Shown here: piece after piece, positions 1 to 11,035 of the stretch
Numbering within the stretch: position 1 is the stretch's first letter
Layout: each line of letters starts with the position of its first letter
NCBI GenBank assembly: GCA_049999725.1
Contig: JBNGIS010030524.1
Location: forward strand, 1-22,925
Source: Haplomitrium mnioides
Taxonomy: Eukaryota > Marchantiophyta > Haplomitriopsida > Calobryales
Direction: 5' to 3'
DNA: 22,925 nucleotides
Notes under the pieces: generated by a model
The model's database searches: none
Told to the model about the DNA's origin: nothing
What the model saw: the letters and a program-made list of their open reading frames with translations, nothing else
Position numbers and translations under genes: made by a program

Positions 1-18
1 TTTTGACTTAGAATTGTA

Positions 19-313
19 ATCAATGATAAATGTAATTTTTTGATGAAAACTTATCGTAATTTTTATGATTTTAAACAAATTTGAGTTTTCAAATGTTTTC
101 GTAAAAACTAGTAATATTGATTTATTTTGCATAACGAAATTGACTTTCGCTCTATTATAGTTGCTGAAATGACCAAAAACAAACCCAAAAAACTCATGTA
201 CTTTTTGTTTTAAAAATTAACCTCGTTTTTTTATGTTTTTTATATGAAAAATCACAATTTTTCCCCAAAAAAAGAGTTCAAGTTCTGAGTAGCCTGTTCC
301 TGGTTCAAAGTAG
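19..313 (+). repeat. Left copy of the ~295-bp end repeat (possible TIR)
   Basis: Read forward, this stretch matches the reverse complement of 22632-22925 almost base for base, about 90% identical by eye. The pair starts at ATCAATGATAAATG and ends at TGGTTCAAAGTAG. The match reaches the last base of the window on the right, so the repeat may continue outside. Just inside, the TTGGTTCAAAGTAG block recurs at about 340-354, giving a short subterminal duplication. Related copies lie at 2300-2597, 8960-9178 and 17738-17792. It could be the terminal inverted repeat of a large DNA transposon, or a dispersed repeat carried in an intron, since a splice acceptor and a coding exon follow at 392/393. Confidence 0.85.
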
Positions 314-392
314 ATGCTGTTACAAGAACTCAACAACGGTTCTTGGTTCAAAGTAGCAGTTGTTTTGTAATGATTCTCAAATGTTTGTCTAG

Positions 393-1019
393 GTTCTCAA
401 CTTGATGTTCAATAGATAGAAGAAGATACTTCGGTATAGCAAATACTTTCTACACGTTGAGAAATTTATGATGAAGCATCTAAGCCTCGAGAAGGGACTC
501 TTTCGCACAACACTCGATACAGGCATAAGCAATCTACATGAGGTGAAAGCTAGAATGTTTATTTGTGTTGTTGCATCTTTGGATCCAAATGGCAGCCCGT
601 TTTGGGTTTCTAAAGTTCTCAAAGTTTTTCATTTAATGAGGAAGATACCCCAAACCCAAAACAAGTACGTGTTCAATGGTTTGCTTGTCATACCGAGGAT
701 GCATTTTTTGGACAACACTGCTCAGAAAAAATAGCAGCAACAAAAAGGAAACGCAAATCCAAGTTATATATTGATGTACTTGATGTGACATAAATTATGG
801 TTTTGTCTTTTGATTTTCTTCTTACCCAAAAGAACCAATTGAGAAAAACCACTCTAGCTACCATTTAAGCAAATCTATTTGAGTACAAAAGACAAAAAAA
901 CCCTCAATCCTAAAATTTTTCAAGGAGATTCAATCAGTGTCATTAACATTTAGACAAATCAAGTAAATCTTGATGAATCTTCTGAAGCTGAATCCAAAGA
1001 AGTCGAGATGAGTGACTAA
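393..1019 (+). pseudogene. Transposase-like protein, C-terminal exon (decayed)
   Basis: About 205 codons can be read in phase 2 (393-530), phase 0 (530-620), phase 2 (620-900) and phase 0 (900-1019), so small indels have shifted the frame. Visible pieces, in order: a basic stretch EIYDEASKPREGTLSHNTRY, then DPNGSPFWVSKVLKV, then EEDTPNPKQVRVQWFAC, then KLYIDVLDV and SFDFLLTQKNQLRKTT, and an acidic tail ending SKEVEMSD at a TAA (1017-1019). The FW-x-KV followed by V-x-V-x-W pattern suggests a small barrel domain of BAH or chromo type; I recall similar tails in large plant DDE transposases, but this is recognition by eye. Internal stops are mostly TAG/TAA at plausible Gln positions. The exon is preceded by a plausible acceptor, TTGTCTAG (385-392), so the rest of the gene should lie to the left, outside the window. 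The catalytic core is not seen. Confidence 0.6.
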
Positions 1020-1514
1020 AGAAATTTAAGAATTTTATCATATATTTTGTATTTTCAAGTATATTGTAATTTAATATTATTATTTTATAAAGTACGTGAG
1101 AATCTTTTGAAGCAACTTGTTGAATTTTTCTGCCACCTTGAACTTTTTACTATAAATCATACCAAGTTGAATGTTATTCTCTGTAAATGAAACTTAAATC
1201 TTTAGTTAATATTTTCATTTTCTTTGTGAAATATTTTCTTCTCCAAAATGTTAGTATGTTGTTTCTAACTTAATTGTTTTCTAGAAGAGTTTAAGATTAT
1301 TGTCTCGCTAAAGCATTTGTCCAAATTGACTAATTTTTTTTCCTGTTAGTACTTTGATGTATAACTTAAAACCTTTAGCACGCTTTGACTCAGATATAGA
1401 GGTTTGCACCCATTTTACTTTTAGATTCCAAATTAGAAATTGAAATCTTTTGCATAAGTAGAGTTTGTTGCAAAAAATATAACCTTTTACAGTCTGTATC
1501 CTTGGTTGTAGAAG
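1020..1514. other. AT-rich noncoding stretch, nothing recognised
   Basis: This follows the transposase-like stop codon and is probably its 3' flank. It is AT-rich with stops in all frames. The open frame on the reverse strand (1308-1571) has no recognisable composition or motif. No hairpin terminator, RNA gene or coding remnant was found. Confidence 0.5.
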
Positions 1515-1740
1515 TGTGAACCATATGCGCGTATAGACTTTGATTTGCAAGTCAAAACATCGTGCGTACAAAAACTCTTGTGCAAAACCTAAAACCTAGG
1601 TTTTTGTTAGTCTTTGTTGTGGAATGTTGAGATGGTGACTTCGGATTCCTATGCGCGCATAGACTTTGGGGTGGAATGTTCACATGTTGAGCTTGGATTC
1701 CTATGGGCGCATAGACTTTGGAGTGGAAGTCCAAGCCTTC
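1515..1740. repeat. Palindromic minisatellite, 52-bp period
   Basis: Two consecutive units of exactly 52 bp, 1619-1670 and 1671-1722, begin GTGGAATGTT and end CATAGACTTTGG(A/G); a third begins at 1723 and soon diverges. The core of each is the near-palindrome CTATGCGCGCATAG (CTATGGGCGCATAG in unit two). An isolated relative, CATATGCGCGTATAG, lies at about 1524-1538, and a degenerate one (CATGCTACGCGTGTGTAG) near 2227. The same core occurs near 18015-18330, 19935-20024 and 21091-21354 with different periods. The open frames across it on both strands are by-products of the repeat. Confidence 0.85.
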
Positions 1741-2299
1741 CACAAGTTGTACTTCTCATATACAACCCTCAAACTTCTTCATACAAATGCTATCAATTAC
1801 AACTTAGTTTGTAGACAAGTCATTGACTCTTTTGTAGATCTTGAGACCTTTGTTTGGTTGAATCAAGTCTAAAATTTGGAGATGTTTCATATTTACACTC
1901 TCAATTCAATCTCTTTAGCTACTGCCTTTTTGATTCTGAACTATGATGCGTTTGTATACATCCTTTGTTGAATTATGAAATATTTTTAAATGTTGAAGCA
2001 TTTTTTAAGCCCATGTTAACTTTTGCGTGTATGGATTTTCAACTACAAGTGAAAGCTTTTTTTCTTTGTTGAACTTTAAAATATAGCTCCAAAAATCTAT
2101 GCAATGTTTTGTTTTCTTCAATTTTGTGTTTATGATTGCAAACTCATTCCCTTGACTTCTAGTCCCATTGGGTTTTTTCTTAATGTTTTGTAAAAATTTT
2201 CCAAAAAAAATGTTTGAAAGAGAACCATGCTACGCGTGTGTAGAGTTTGTGCAGTCAAACATATTTGAAAATAGTTTCTTGTGACTTGTATTTCAATTT
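1741..2299. other. AT-rich noncoding stretch
   Basis: This stretch lies between the 52-bp minisatellite and the second copy of the end repeat. It is AT-rich with many stops, and holds two weak relatives of the palindromic core (about 2022-2036 and 2227-2245). No gene was recognised. Confidence 0.5.
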
Positions 2300-2597
2300 T
2301 TGGGCTTAGAATTGTAATCAATGATAAATGCAATTTTTTTGGTAAAAACTTAGCATAATTTTTATACTTTTCAGTTAATTCAAGTTTTCCAATATTTCTA
2401 TAAGAACTAGTAACATTGATTGATTTTGCATAACAAAATTGACTCTTGCTCTATCATGCTTGTTGAACCAACCAAAAACAAACCTCAAAAATTTATGTAC
2501 TTTTTGTTTTCAAAAAATAACCTCATTTTTTATGTTTTTTGAGCTGAAAAATCACAAATTTTCTCAAAAGAAAACAAAATTCAAAGTAACGACTGTT
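2300..2597 (+). repeat. Second copy of the end repeat, abutting the satellite
   Basis: Same orientation as the copy at 19-313, somewhat more diverged. The match runs from CTTAGAATTGTAATCAATG through CATGTACTTTTTG-like and ATCACAAATTTT blocks to a shortened TTCAAAGTA at about 2580-2590. The satellite begins immediately afterwards, so this copy marks the left edge of the array. A spurious open frame (2439-2627) crosses it. Confidence 0.8.
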
Positions 2598-5500
2598 AAA
2601 TATAGGATGAAGTGGGAAAACTCTTGAAGAGAAAGTGATAATGAAACACAAGACTTGGCTCGTTTAATTCAAATATAGGGTAAAATGTACCAACTTTTCA
2701 AGATTAAGTAACGCTAAAACACAAGGCTTATGTCGTTTATTTTAAATGTAGTGTGAAATGGGAAAAGCTTTGAAGAGAAAGTGATGCTAAAATACAAGTC
2801 TTCTCTTATTTACCTCAAATAGATGGTGAAATAGCCAATTTTTGAAAAGCAAGTGATGCTAAAACACAAGGCTTCTCTTGTTCATGTCAAAAACATAGTG
2901 AAATATGCAAAATCATGAAGAGTAAAGACTACTTAAACAACAACCTTCTCTTGTTTATCTCAAATATATGGTGAAATGAACAAACTCTTGAAGAGTTAAA
3001 CATGTTTAAACACAAGGCTTCCTTTGTATGTCTCAAATATAGGGTGAAATAGGCAAACTCTTGAAGAGTAAGTGATGTTACAACACAAGGGTTCCCTTGT
3101 TTGTCTCAAATATAGGGTGAAATGAAAAAACTCTTGCAAAGTTTGTGATGCTAATTACTTAAGGCTTGGCCTACTTATCTCAAATATAGAAGTAAATGGG
3201 AAAACACTTTTAGAGTAAGTGGTGCTAATATATAAGGTATCCCTTCTTTATCTTAATTGTAGGGTGAAATAGGCAAACTCTTGAAGAGTAAAAGATGCAA
3301 AAACACATGGCTTCCCTCCATTATCTCAAATGTAGGGCAAAATTGGCAATCTCTTGAGAAGTAAAAGATGCTAAAACACAAGGCTTCCTTTGTTTATCTC
3401 AAATAAAGGGTGAAAAGACAACATTTTGAAGAGTAAATGATGCTAAGAAAAGACTTCTATCATTTATCTCAAATGCATTGTCAAATGGGAAAATTATTTA
3501 ATAGTAGATAGTGCTTCAACACAAGGTTTCCCTCCTTTATCTCAAATAAAAGTTGAGATGGGCAATTTTGTTCAGAGTAAATTTTGCTTAAACACTAGCC
3601 TTCCCTTGTTCATGCCAAATGTATGTTGAAATAGACAATTTTTGAAAAGTATGTGATGCAAAAACACAAGGCTTCCTTTTTTTTTTAATCTCAATCGTAG
3701 GGTGAATGAGGCAAATTCTTGAAGAGAAAGTGATGCTAAAACACAAAGCCTTCCTTATTTATATCAAGTATAGGGTGCAATTGGAAAAACTTTCAAGAGT
3801 TAGTGATGCTAAAACACAATGCCTCCTTCATAGGGTAAGATAAAAAAACTTCTTGTAGAGTAACTGAAGCTTGAACACAAGGCTTCCCTCACTTATCTCA
3901 AATTTAGGGTGAAATAGGCAAATTATTGAAGAGTACATGATGCTAAAACACAAAGCTTCCCTTGTTTATCTAAAATTATAGGGGGAATAGGCAAACCTCT
4001 TAAGAGTAAGTGATGCAAAAACAAATGCTTCCCTTATTTATCTCAAATTTAGGGTGAAATATGCAAACTCTTGGAGAGTAAGTGATGCTAAAACACAAAG
4101 CATATGTCATTTATCTCAAATATAGGGTAAAATAGACACACTCTCGAAGAGTAAGTGATGCTAAAACACAAGTCTTCCATTGTTTATTTCAAATGCATAG
4201 TGAAATAAGTATATTGTTGAAGAGTAAGTGATACTTTAAGACAATGCTTCCCTCCTTTATCTCAAATGTCAGGTGAAATGGACAAAATCTCAAAGAGTAG
4301 ATGATGCTAAAATACAAGGTTTCCCTCGTTTATCTCAAATGTAGAGTGAAATGGGAAAACTCTTGAAGAGTAAATGATCCTAAAGCACAAGGCTTCTCTT
4401 CTTTATCTCAAATGTAGGGTGAAATGGGCAAACCCTTGAAGAGTAAGTGATGTTAAAACACAAGTGTTCCCTATTTTATCTCAAATATAGAGTGAAGTAG
4501 CAACCTCTTGAAGAGTAAAAGATGCTAAAACACAATGCTTCCTTTGTTTGTCTCAAATGTAGGCTGAAATGGGCAAACTCTTGAAGAGTAAGTGATGAAA
4601 AAACACAACACTTCCTTTTTTTTTTTTTTATCTCAAATGTAGGTTGAAATAGGAAAATTCTTCTAGAGTAAGTGATGCTCAACCACAAGCCTTCCCTCGT
4701 TTATCTAAAATGTAGGATACAATAGGCAAACACTTCAAGAGCAAGCAATGCAAAAACACAAGGCTTCCTCTATTTATATCAAATGTAGGATGAAATGGGC
4801 AAACTCTTAAAGAGTAAGTGATGCTGAAGCACAAGGCTTTTTTCTGCAAATGCAAGATAAAATGAGAAAACTCTTGAAGATTAGGTAATGCTAAAACACA
4901 AAGTTTTTCTCATTTGTTTTAAACGTAGCGTGAAATAGGCAAAGTTTTGAAGAATAAGTGATGCTAAAACACAAGACTTCCTTCATTTATCTCAAATGTA
5001 GGATGAAATAGGCAAACCCTTGAAGAGTAAATGATGCTAAAACACAATGCTTCCATTGTTTATCTCAAATAAACGGTAAAAAAAAACATACTCGTGAAGA
5101 GTAAATTCTCTTTAAACATTAGCCTTCCTTTGTTCATCTCAAATATAGGTTGAAATAGGCAAGTTATTGAAAAGAAAGTCTTGTCAAAACACAACGATTC
5201 CTTTGTCTATCTCAAATGTAGGGTGAATAAGCCAAATTCTTGAAGATTAAGTGATGTTTAAAAACAAGGCTTCTATTGTTTTTATCAAATATAAGGTGCA
5301 GTAGGCAAACTCTTGAATAGTAAGTGATGATAAAACACAAGGCTTCCCTTGTTTATTTCAAATGTATTGTGAAATAGGAAAACTCTTAAAGAGTCATTTA
5401 TGCTAAAGCACAATGCTTCCTTGTTTATTTTGAATAAAGGCTGAAATTGGCAAACTAGTGATGAGTGAAGGCTCTTTAAATACTAGCCTTCCCTTGTTAT

Positions 5501-8500
5501 TCTTAAATGTAGGGTGAAGTATGAAAACTCTTTTAGTGTAAAAGATCCTAAAACACAAAGCTTCATTCGTTTATCTCAAATGTAAGGTGACATGAGAAAA
5601 CTCTTCAATATTTTTTGATGCTACAACACACCAATCTTCCCTCATTTATCTCAAATGTTGGGTGAAATTGGCAAGCTCTTATAGATTAAGTGATGTTAAA
5701 ACACAAGGTTTCCCTTGTTTTTCTCAAACAGAGGGTGAAAGGGGAAAGTTCTTGAAGAGTAAGTGATGCTAAAACACAAGGCCTCCCTCATTTATCTCAA
5801 TTGTAGAGTGAAATGGGCAATTTTTTGAAGAGTAAGTGATATGAATACATAAAGCTTCCTTCATCTATCTAAATATAAAGAGAAATAGGAAAACACTTGA
5901 ACACTAAGAGATGTTGATACATTAAGTTTCCATCATTTATCTCAAATGTAGTATGAAATTGGCAAACTCTTGAAAAGTAGGTGATGATAAAACACAAGTC
6001 TTCACTTGTTTCTCTCAAACTTCAAGTGATATGAGCAAACTCTTGAGAAGCAAGTGATGCTAAAAAACAAATCTTTCCTCATTTATTTCAAACGTAGGTT
6101 GAAATAGAAAAAATCTTGAAAAGTAAGTGATGCTAAAACAAAAGACTTCCCTTATTAATCTTAAGTAAAAGGTGAAATAGGCAAACTATTGAGGAGTAAG
6201 TGATGTGAAAACATGAGGCTTTCTCATTATCACAAATGTGTGGTGAAATAGGCAAACTCTTGAAGAGTAAGTGATGCTAAAGCACTAGGTTGGCCTTGTT
6301 TCTCTCAAATGTAGTGTGAAATGGGCTAATTATTGAAGAGCTAGGGATGATTGAATACAATGCTTTGCGTGTCTATCTCATATGTAGGGGGAAATGGGCA
6401 AACACTTTAAGAGCAAGTAATGCTAAAACACAATAATTTCCTCATTTATCTGAAATATAGGGTGAACTGGACAAGCTATTGAAGACTAAGTAATGCTAAA
6501 ACACCAGATTGCCTTGTTTATTTTAAATGTAAGGTGCAATGGCTAACTCCCTAACATTTAGAGATGCTAAAACACAAGGCTTCATAGTTTATCTTAAATA
6601 TAGGCTAAAATGAGGAAACTTTTGAAGAGTAAATAATGCTAAAGCACAAGAGCTCCCTCGTTTATCTCAAACTTAATGTCAAAGATGCAAAATCTAAAAT
6701 AGTAGATGATGCTCAAACACAAGGCTTCCCTCATTTATCTCAAATGAAGGGTGAAATGGGCAAAGTCATTAAGAGTAAATTCTCTTTATACCCTACTTTT
6801 TACTCGTTCATCTCAAATGCAAGTTGAAATAGGAAAATTTATGAGGAGTAAATGATGCTTCAACATAAGGCTTCCATTGACCATCTTAAATGTATTGTGA
6901 ATAAGGAAAACTCTTCAAGAGTAAGTGATGTTTAAACATAAAGCTTCACTTGTTTATATCAAATATGTGGTGAAATAGGCAAACTCTTGAAGAGTAAGTA
7001 ATGTGAACACACAAGACTGCCATTGTTTATCTCAATTATAGAATAGAATAAGCAAACTTTTAAAGAGTAAGTGATGTTAAAACATAAGGCTTCCATCATT
7101 TATCTCAAATATAGGGTAAAATAGTCAAACTCTTGAAGAAAAGAGATATTATTAAACACAAGGCTTCACTTATTTATCTCAAATTTACAGTGAAATGGAC
7201 TCTTCAAGAGGAAGTGATGTGAAAACACAAAGTTTCCCTCGTTTACCTTAGATGTAGGAGGAAATGAGCATACTCTTGAAGAGTAAGTGATGCTAAAACA
7301 CACAGCTGCCCCCATTTATCTCAAATTTAGGGTGAAATGTGCTAACTCTTGAAGAGCTAGGGATGCAAAAACACAAGACTTCCCTTGTTTATCTTAAAGG
7401 TAGGATAAAATAGGCAAATGTTTGAAGATTAAATGATACTAAAACACATAGCCTACCTTGTTTATCTCAAATATAGAATGAAATAGGAAAACTCTTGAGG
7501 AGTAAAAGATCCCAAAATATAAGGCTTCTCTTGTTTATCTCAAATGTTATGTCAAAAAAGTGAATTCTTACATAGTTGACAATTTTTAAATGCAGGGCTT
7601 TCTTTGTTTACCTTCAATGAAGGGTGAAACATGCAAACTTGTGAGTAGTAAATTCTCTTTAGACAATTGCTTCTCTTGTTCATCTCAAGTGTAAGTTGAA
7701 ATAGGAAAACTATTGAAGAGTAAGTCATGCTAAAACACAAGGCTTCCCAAATTTATCTCAAATGTAGGGTGATTAACCAACATTATTTACGAGAAAATGA
7801 TGCTAAAACACAAGGCTTCCCTTGTTTATCTCAAATATAGAATGAGATAGGCTAACTATTGAAGAGTTAAAGGATGCTAAAACATAAGGCTTTGCTTATT
7901 TATTTTAAAAGTAGGATGAAATAGGCAAACTTTTGAAGAGTAAATTGTGCTAAAACAGAATATTTTTCTTGTTCATCCCAAATGTAGGGTGAAATAGGCA
8001 AGCTTTTGAGGAGTAAGTGAGGCCAAAACACAAGGCTTCCCTTGTTTATCTCATGTATAATGTCAAATTGTCAAATTCTTAAACAGTGGATGATGCTAGA
8101 ACACAAGGCTTCCATTGTTTATCTCAAATAAAGTGTGAAACAGGCAAACTCATGAGTAGTAAATTCTCTTTAAACACTAGCCTTCCCTTCTTCATCTCAA
8201 ATGTAAGTTGAAATATATGAAATTTGAAGAGTGAGTGATGCTAAAACACAAGACTTCTCATGTTTATCTCAAATATATGGTGAATTAGGCAAATTTTCGA
8301 AGAGTAAGTTATGCTTAAATAGAAGACTTCTCTCGTTTATCTCAAATGTAAGGTGAAATTGGCAAACTCTTGAAGAGTTAGTGATGCTAAAGCACAAAAC
8401 CTTCCTTTTTTAATCTACAAAATAGGGTGAAATAGGCAACACTTCAAGAGTAAGTGATGTAAAAACACAATGCTTGCATTGTTTATCTCAAATGTAAGCT

Positions 8501-8960
8501 AAATAGGTTGATTATTGAAAAGTGACTCATGTTAAAACACAAGGCTTCCCTTTTTTTTTTAATCTAAAATGTAAGGTAGATAAGCCAAATTTTTGAGTAG
8601 TAAGTGATACTTAAACACAAGGCTTCCTTCGTTTAAATCAAATGTAGGGCGCAATAGGGAACCTCTTGAAGAGTAACTAGTGCTAAAACGCAAGGCTTCT
8701 CTTAGCTATCTAAAATGTAAGGTGAAATACGCAAATAATTCAAGAGTAAGTTATGCAAAAACACAAGTCTTCTCTCATTTATCTCAATTATATGTTGAAA
8801 TGTGCAAACTATTGAAGAGTAAGTGATGCTAAAACATAAGAATTGCCTTAATTATCTCAAATATAGGGTGAAATGGGCAAAATTTTAAAGAGTTAGTGAT
8901 GCTTGAACGAAAGACTTCTTTATTTATCTCAAATTTAGGTGAAATAGAGAAAATCTTGAA
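2598..8960 (+). repeat. 73-bp satellite array, about 87 monomers
   Basis: Head-to-tail monomers of about 72-74 bp fill more than 6 kb. Diagnostic blocks, in order: CTCAAATGTAGGGTGAAATA, GGCAAACTCTTGAAGAGTAA, GTGATGCTAAAACACAAGGC, TTCCCTTGTTTAT. Each consensus monomer holds two inverted repeats: CTCTT-G-AAGAG, and ACAAGG-CTTC-CCTTGT (6-bp stem, 4-base loop). Monomers differ from one another by perhaps 10-25%, so the array is old or poorly homogenised. Some carry poly-T runs in the loop region (about 3676, 4615, 8551). Because 73 is not a multiple of three, frames rotate and no long reading frame survives; the open frames inside (4476-4688, 6636-6827, 7552-7740) are accidental. The array is bounded on both sides by copies of the end repeat in the same orientation. 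Confidence 0.95.
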
Positions 8961-9178
8961 ATTTATGACTTTAAAAATGTACTCTATACAAAATCCAAGT
9001 TTTTGTGAAAATAAAACAAAAATTTTTGACTTTTTATTGATTTTTAGATTTTCAATATTTTCATAAAAAGCAAAGAATATCATTGATTTTGGCATCAAAT
9101 ATTTCATATCATCTCTTAAACTTGTTAAAATACTAAAAATGAACTAAAATAACTCATATAATGTTTTTATTTAAGAAC
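8960..9178 (+). repeat. Diverged copy of the end repeat at the right edge of the satellite
   Basis: The last recognisable monomer fades near 8955. The following sequence aligns loosely with positions of about 60-260 of the left end repeat: TTTTCAATATTTTCATAAAAA against TTTTCAAATGTTTTCGTAAAAA, ATATCATTGATTTTGGCAT against ATATTGATTTATTTTGCAT, and AACTCATATAATGTTTTT against AACTCATGTACTTTTTG. It has the same orientation as the copies at 19-313 and 2300-2597 and is the most decayed of the long copies. Confidence 0.6.
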
Positions 9179-9273
9179 TCTTAAACTATGACTTACTAGT
9201 ACAAGCATGATTAGCACTAGAAAATATTTAGCCTAATCTATATGTAGAGCATATTGTTAGAACAGTTGTCAAT
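9179..9273 (+). mobile_element. LTR-end-like fragment, direct repeat of 17646-17737
   Basis: About 90 bp match 17649-17737 in direct orientation at roughly 78% identity. Shared blocks are CAAGCATG, CACTAGAAAATATTTAG, CTAATCTATA and GAGCATATT. The partner follows a polypurine tract and starts TGTTGAAAC, the usual start of a plant copia LTR. The copy here may therefore be the start of the matching 5' LTR, now 8.4 kb away because of nested insertions. Its own ends are not clean, so the LTR length is unknown. Confidence 0.5.
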
Positions 9274-9462
9274 GTTGTAATGAGAATATGATAAGATAAT
9301 ATTTATGAGATGAGATGAGAGGAGGTGTAGAGGAGGAGAGAGAAATCAAGAAGCACATACCTTGATTATGATACATGTAATGGAATGAATGCTTCTTCGT
9401 TTTCTAACACATTGTGAGCACTAGCTCTACTTTTAAAAAAATAGAATTTTTCTCCTTCTTCT
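9274..9462. other. Short noncoding spacer with purine-rich tract
   Basis: This contains a GA-rich stretch (9308-9353, GATGAGATGAGAGGAGG-like), then AT-rich sequence. It may be LTR or upstream sequence of the pseudogene that follows. No motif settles which. Confidence 0.35.
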
Positions 9463-10506
9463 ATGGCCTTGGAAACGAATGGTCGTGGAGTTTTGGATCT
9501 AACAGGGATATATGGAGCTTGAAGAACATTCTGCATTAGCGCTGCCAGAGAAATTGTAGAGGAACTTTCTTCCTAAAAAATTAGCATATGTTGGAGGAGA
9601 GAATCGAGGATTCTCTTGAAAAAGAAAACTTTAAGTTAATGGTCAAGGCCATGCTATCGGAATGGGAAGTGAAGTGTTGGGTTGTAGAATTGCTTCCGTT
9701 CTGGTTTGTGCCGTCGATTGAAACGTGAAAAAGCTGTTCATTTGCACAACAAGCAAAATCTTGCAAACATGGCTGAAGTTGATGGTATTCGAAAGAAGTT
9801 AAGTGTTTTTGAAAACAGAAGATTTGGAAGAAGAGAATCGTTTGCATCGCATATTCTAGATACTGCAACAATGATTATGTATCATGTTGAATAAAAGGAA
9901 GAACAACTGAACAAGAAGACGATGAAATAGCTTCCATTGAAGCCCGTGTAGAGACCTTGCAAAATTATTTGTAGAGAAATTCAGAAGAATATGCTCAAGA
10001 TGTGGGTTTGGTGGTGGCCCAACAAGAAAATGATGTGTAGGGCTATGTTGAACAGTGTTGCAATAAAATAGATTTGGAACGTACAAGGAAAACAAGCAAC
10101 ATTTTTTTTTTCAGTGACTTCTTGCTATTACGTGAGCATACATGGCCAGACACAACAAGGCTCCGATTGATGAAGTCAACTGGCTCCTCAATATCATATC
10201 AAACAAGCCCAGATTGAAGAGAACAGTAGACTTCAAAGAAATCTACCAATGAGAAGAAAGCAGGTTATCTATTTTAAAGAAACACTATCCAAATGCTGAT
10301 GAAGAACATGCTTCTCATGTTTTCCAAATTGCCAGATTTTTTGAAGATCAACATGGAATTTGCAACGATGTATATTTCCATGAGAAAAAAAATTGATCTA
10401 CAAGAAAAAAATGAGAAACGGAGAACCCTCCTGATGGAATCTGAAGAATGTTACAAAGAAGCAAAAAATCTGAAGTCAAATCAGCAATCTATTTCACAAA
10501 AAATTT
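9463..10506 (+). pseudogene. Unrecognised coiled-coil protein, decayed
   Basis: A possible start ATG at 9463 opens MALETNGRGVLDLTGIYGA, followed, with frame changes, by ISAAREIVEELSS, MLEERIEDSLEKENFKLMVK, NKQNLANMAEVDGIRKKL, DDEIASIEARVETLQNYL and NSEEYAQDVGLVVAQQEND. From 10142 a long frame reads MARHNKAPIDEVNWLLNIIS, then FKEIYQ-stop-EESRLSILKK, HYPNADEEHASHVFQIARFF and EDQHGICNDVYFHEKKN, broken only by a TGA that would be CGA. A Lys/Glu-rich coiled-coil tail ends near 10506. The charged, heptad-like composition suggests a structural or nuclear coiled-coil protein. I could not assign a family; a WPP-domain-associated-like protein was considered on weak grounds. It could be a host gene fragment captured by a transposon, or an element gene. 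Confidence 0.4.
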
Positions 10507-11035
10507 GATTAAAAAGGCACAAAAATTTGATTGAAAAGGCTGCAACTCGTTAGTTCTTTCTTAATGTGCCTACAATATGTGCGATGCATTTTCATGCTGA
10601 ATGGATGAATTGATGAATTGCATAGGTTTTATTAAAAAAATCTTTGTGGTTATTCTTGCTTCAGAAGTAGAATATATTGAACCTCATCTATTCAACGCAA
10701 AGCTTGCAGATTGTAGTTCAAGGTGTAGTGTCTTCACGAGCTCATCGGGAAGCGCGCTCTTTTGAATGATTGGCCTATAATACGGTTGAAGATTTTATCT
10801 CATTGAATCTTTGTGATTTCCTCCACAAAAAATGCCTGCCAGATTCTCATAACTACATTTGCAAATTTTCTTAATCATGGATTTTGGAGCATCGTGGAGA
10901 TGTTGAAAAACCTTTTGAGAGCATGGCACATAAGCAATGTGTGCCATTTTACTTGATACCAAGGGCTCAGAGATCCAACTTGTTTTTTAAGGAGCATATA
11001 GCATGGTCACCAGATTTTGTGTGATGATGGAAGTA
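10507..11035 (+). pseudogene. Further decayed coding remnant, same strand
   Basis: Downstream of the coiled-coil pseudogene, protein-like stretches persist: LAYNTVEDFISLNLCDFLHK near 10770-10830, and either HRGDVEKPFESMAHKQCVPF or the overlapping NHGFWSIVEMLKNLLRAW near 10880-10950. Two frames are open over the last part, so the true one cannot be chosen by eye. It probably continues the same ancestral gene. No family is recognised. Confidence 0.3.

Noticed and set aside
4476-4688. Protein-coding frames within the satellite, for example 4476-4688, 6636-6827 and 7552-7740
   Set aside because: They are translations of the 73-bp repeat in rotating frames, with no shared domain or start signal.
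2598-8960. CRISPR-like array
   Set aside because: Monomers are contiguous head-to-tail with no unique spacers, and the host is eukaryotic.
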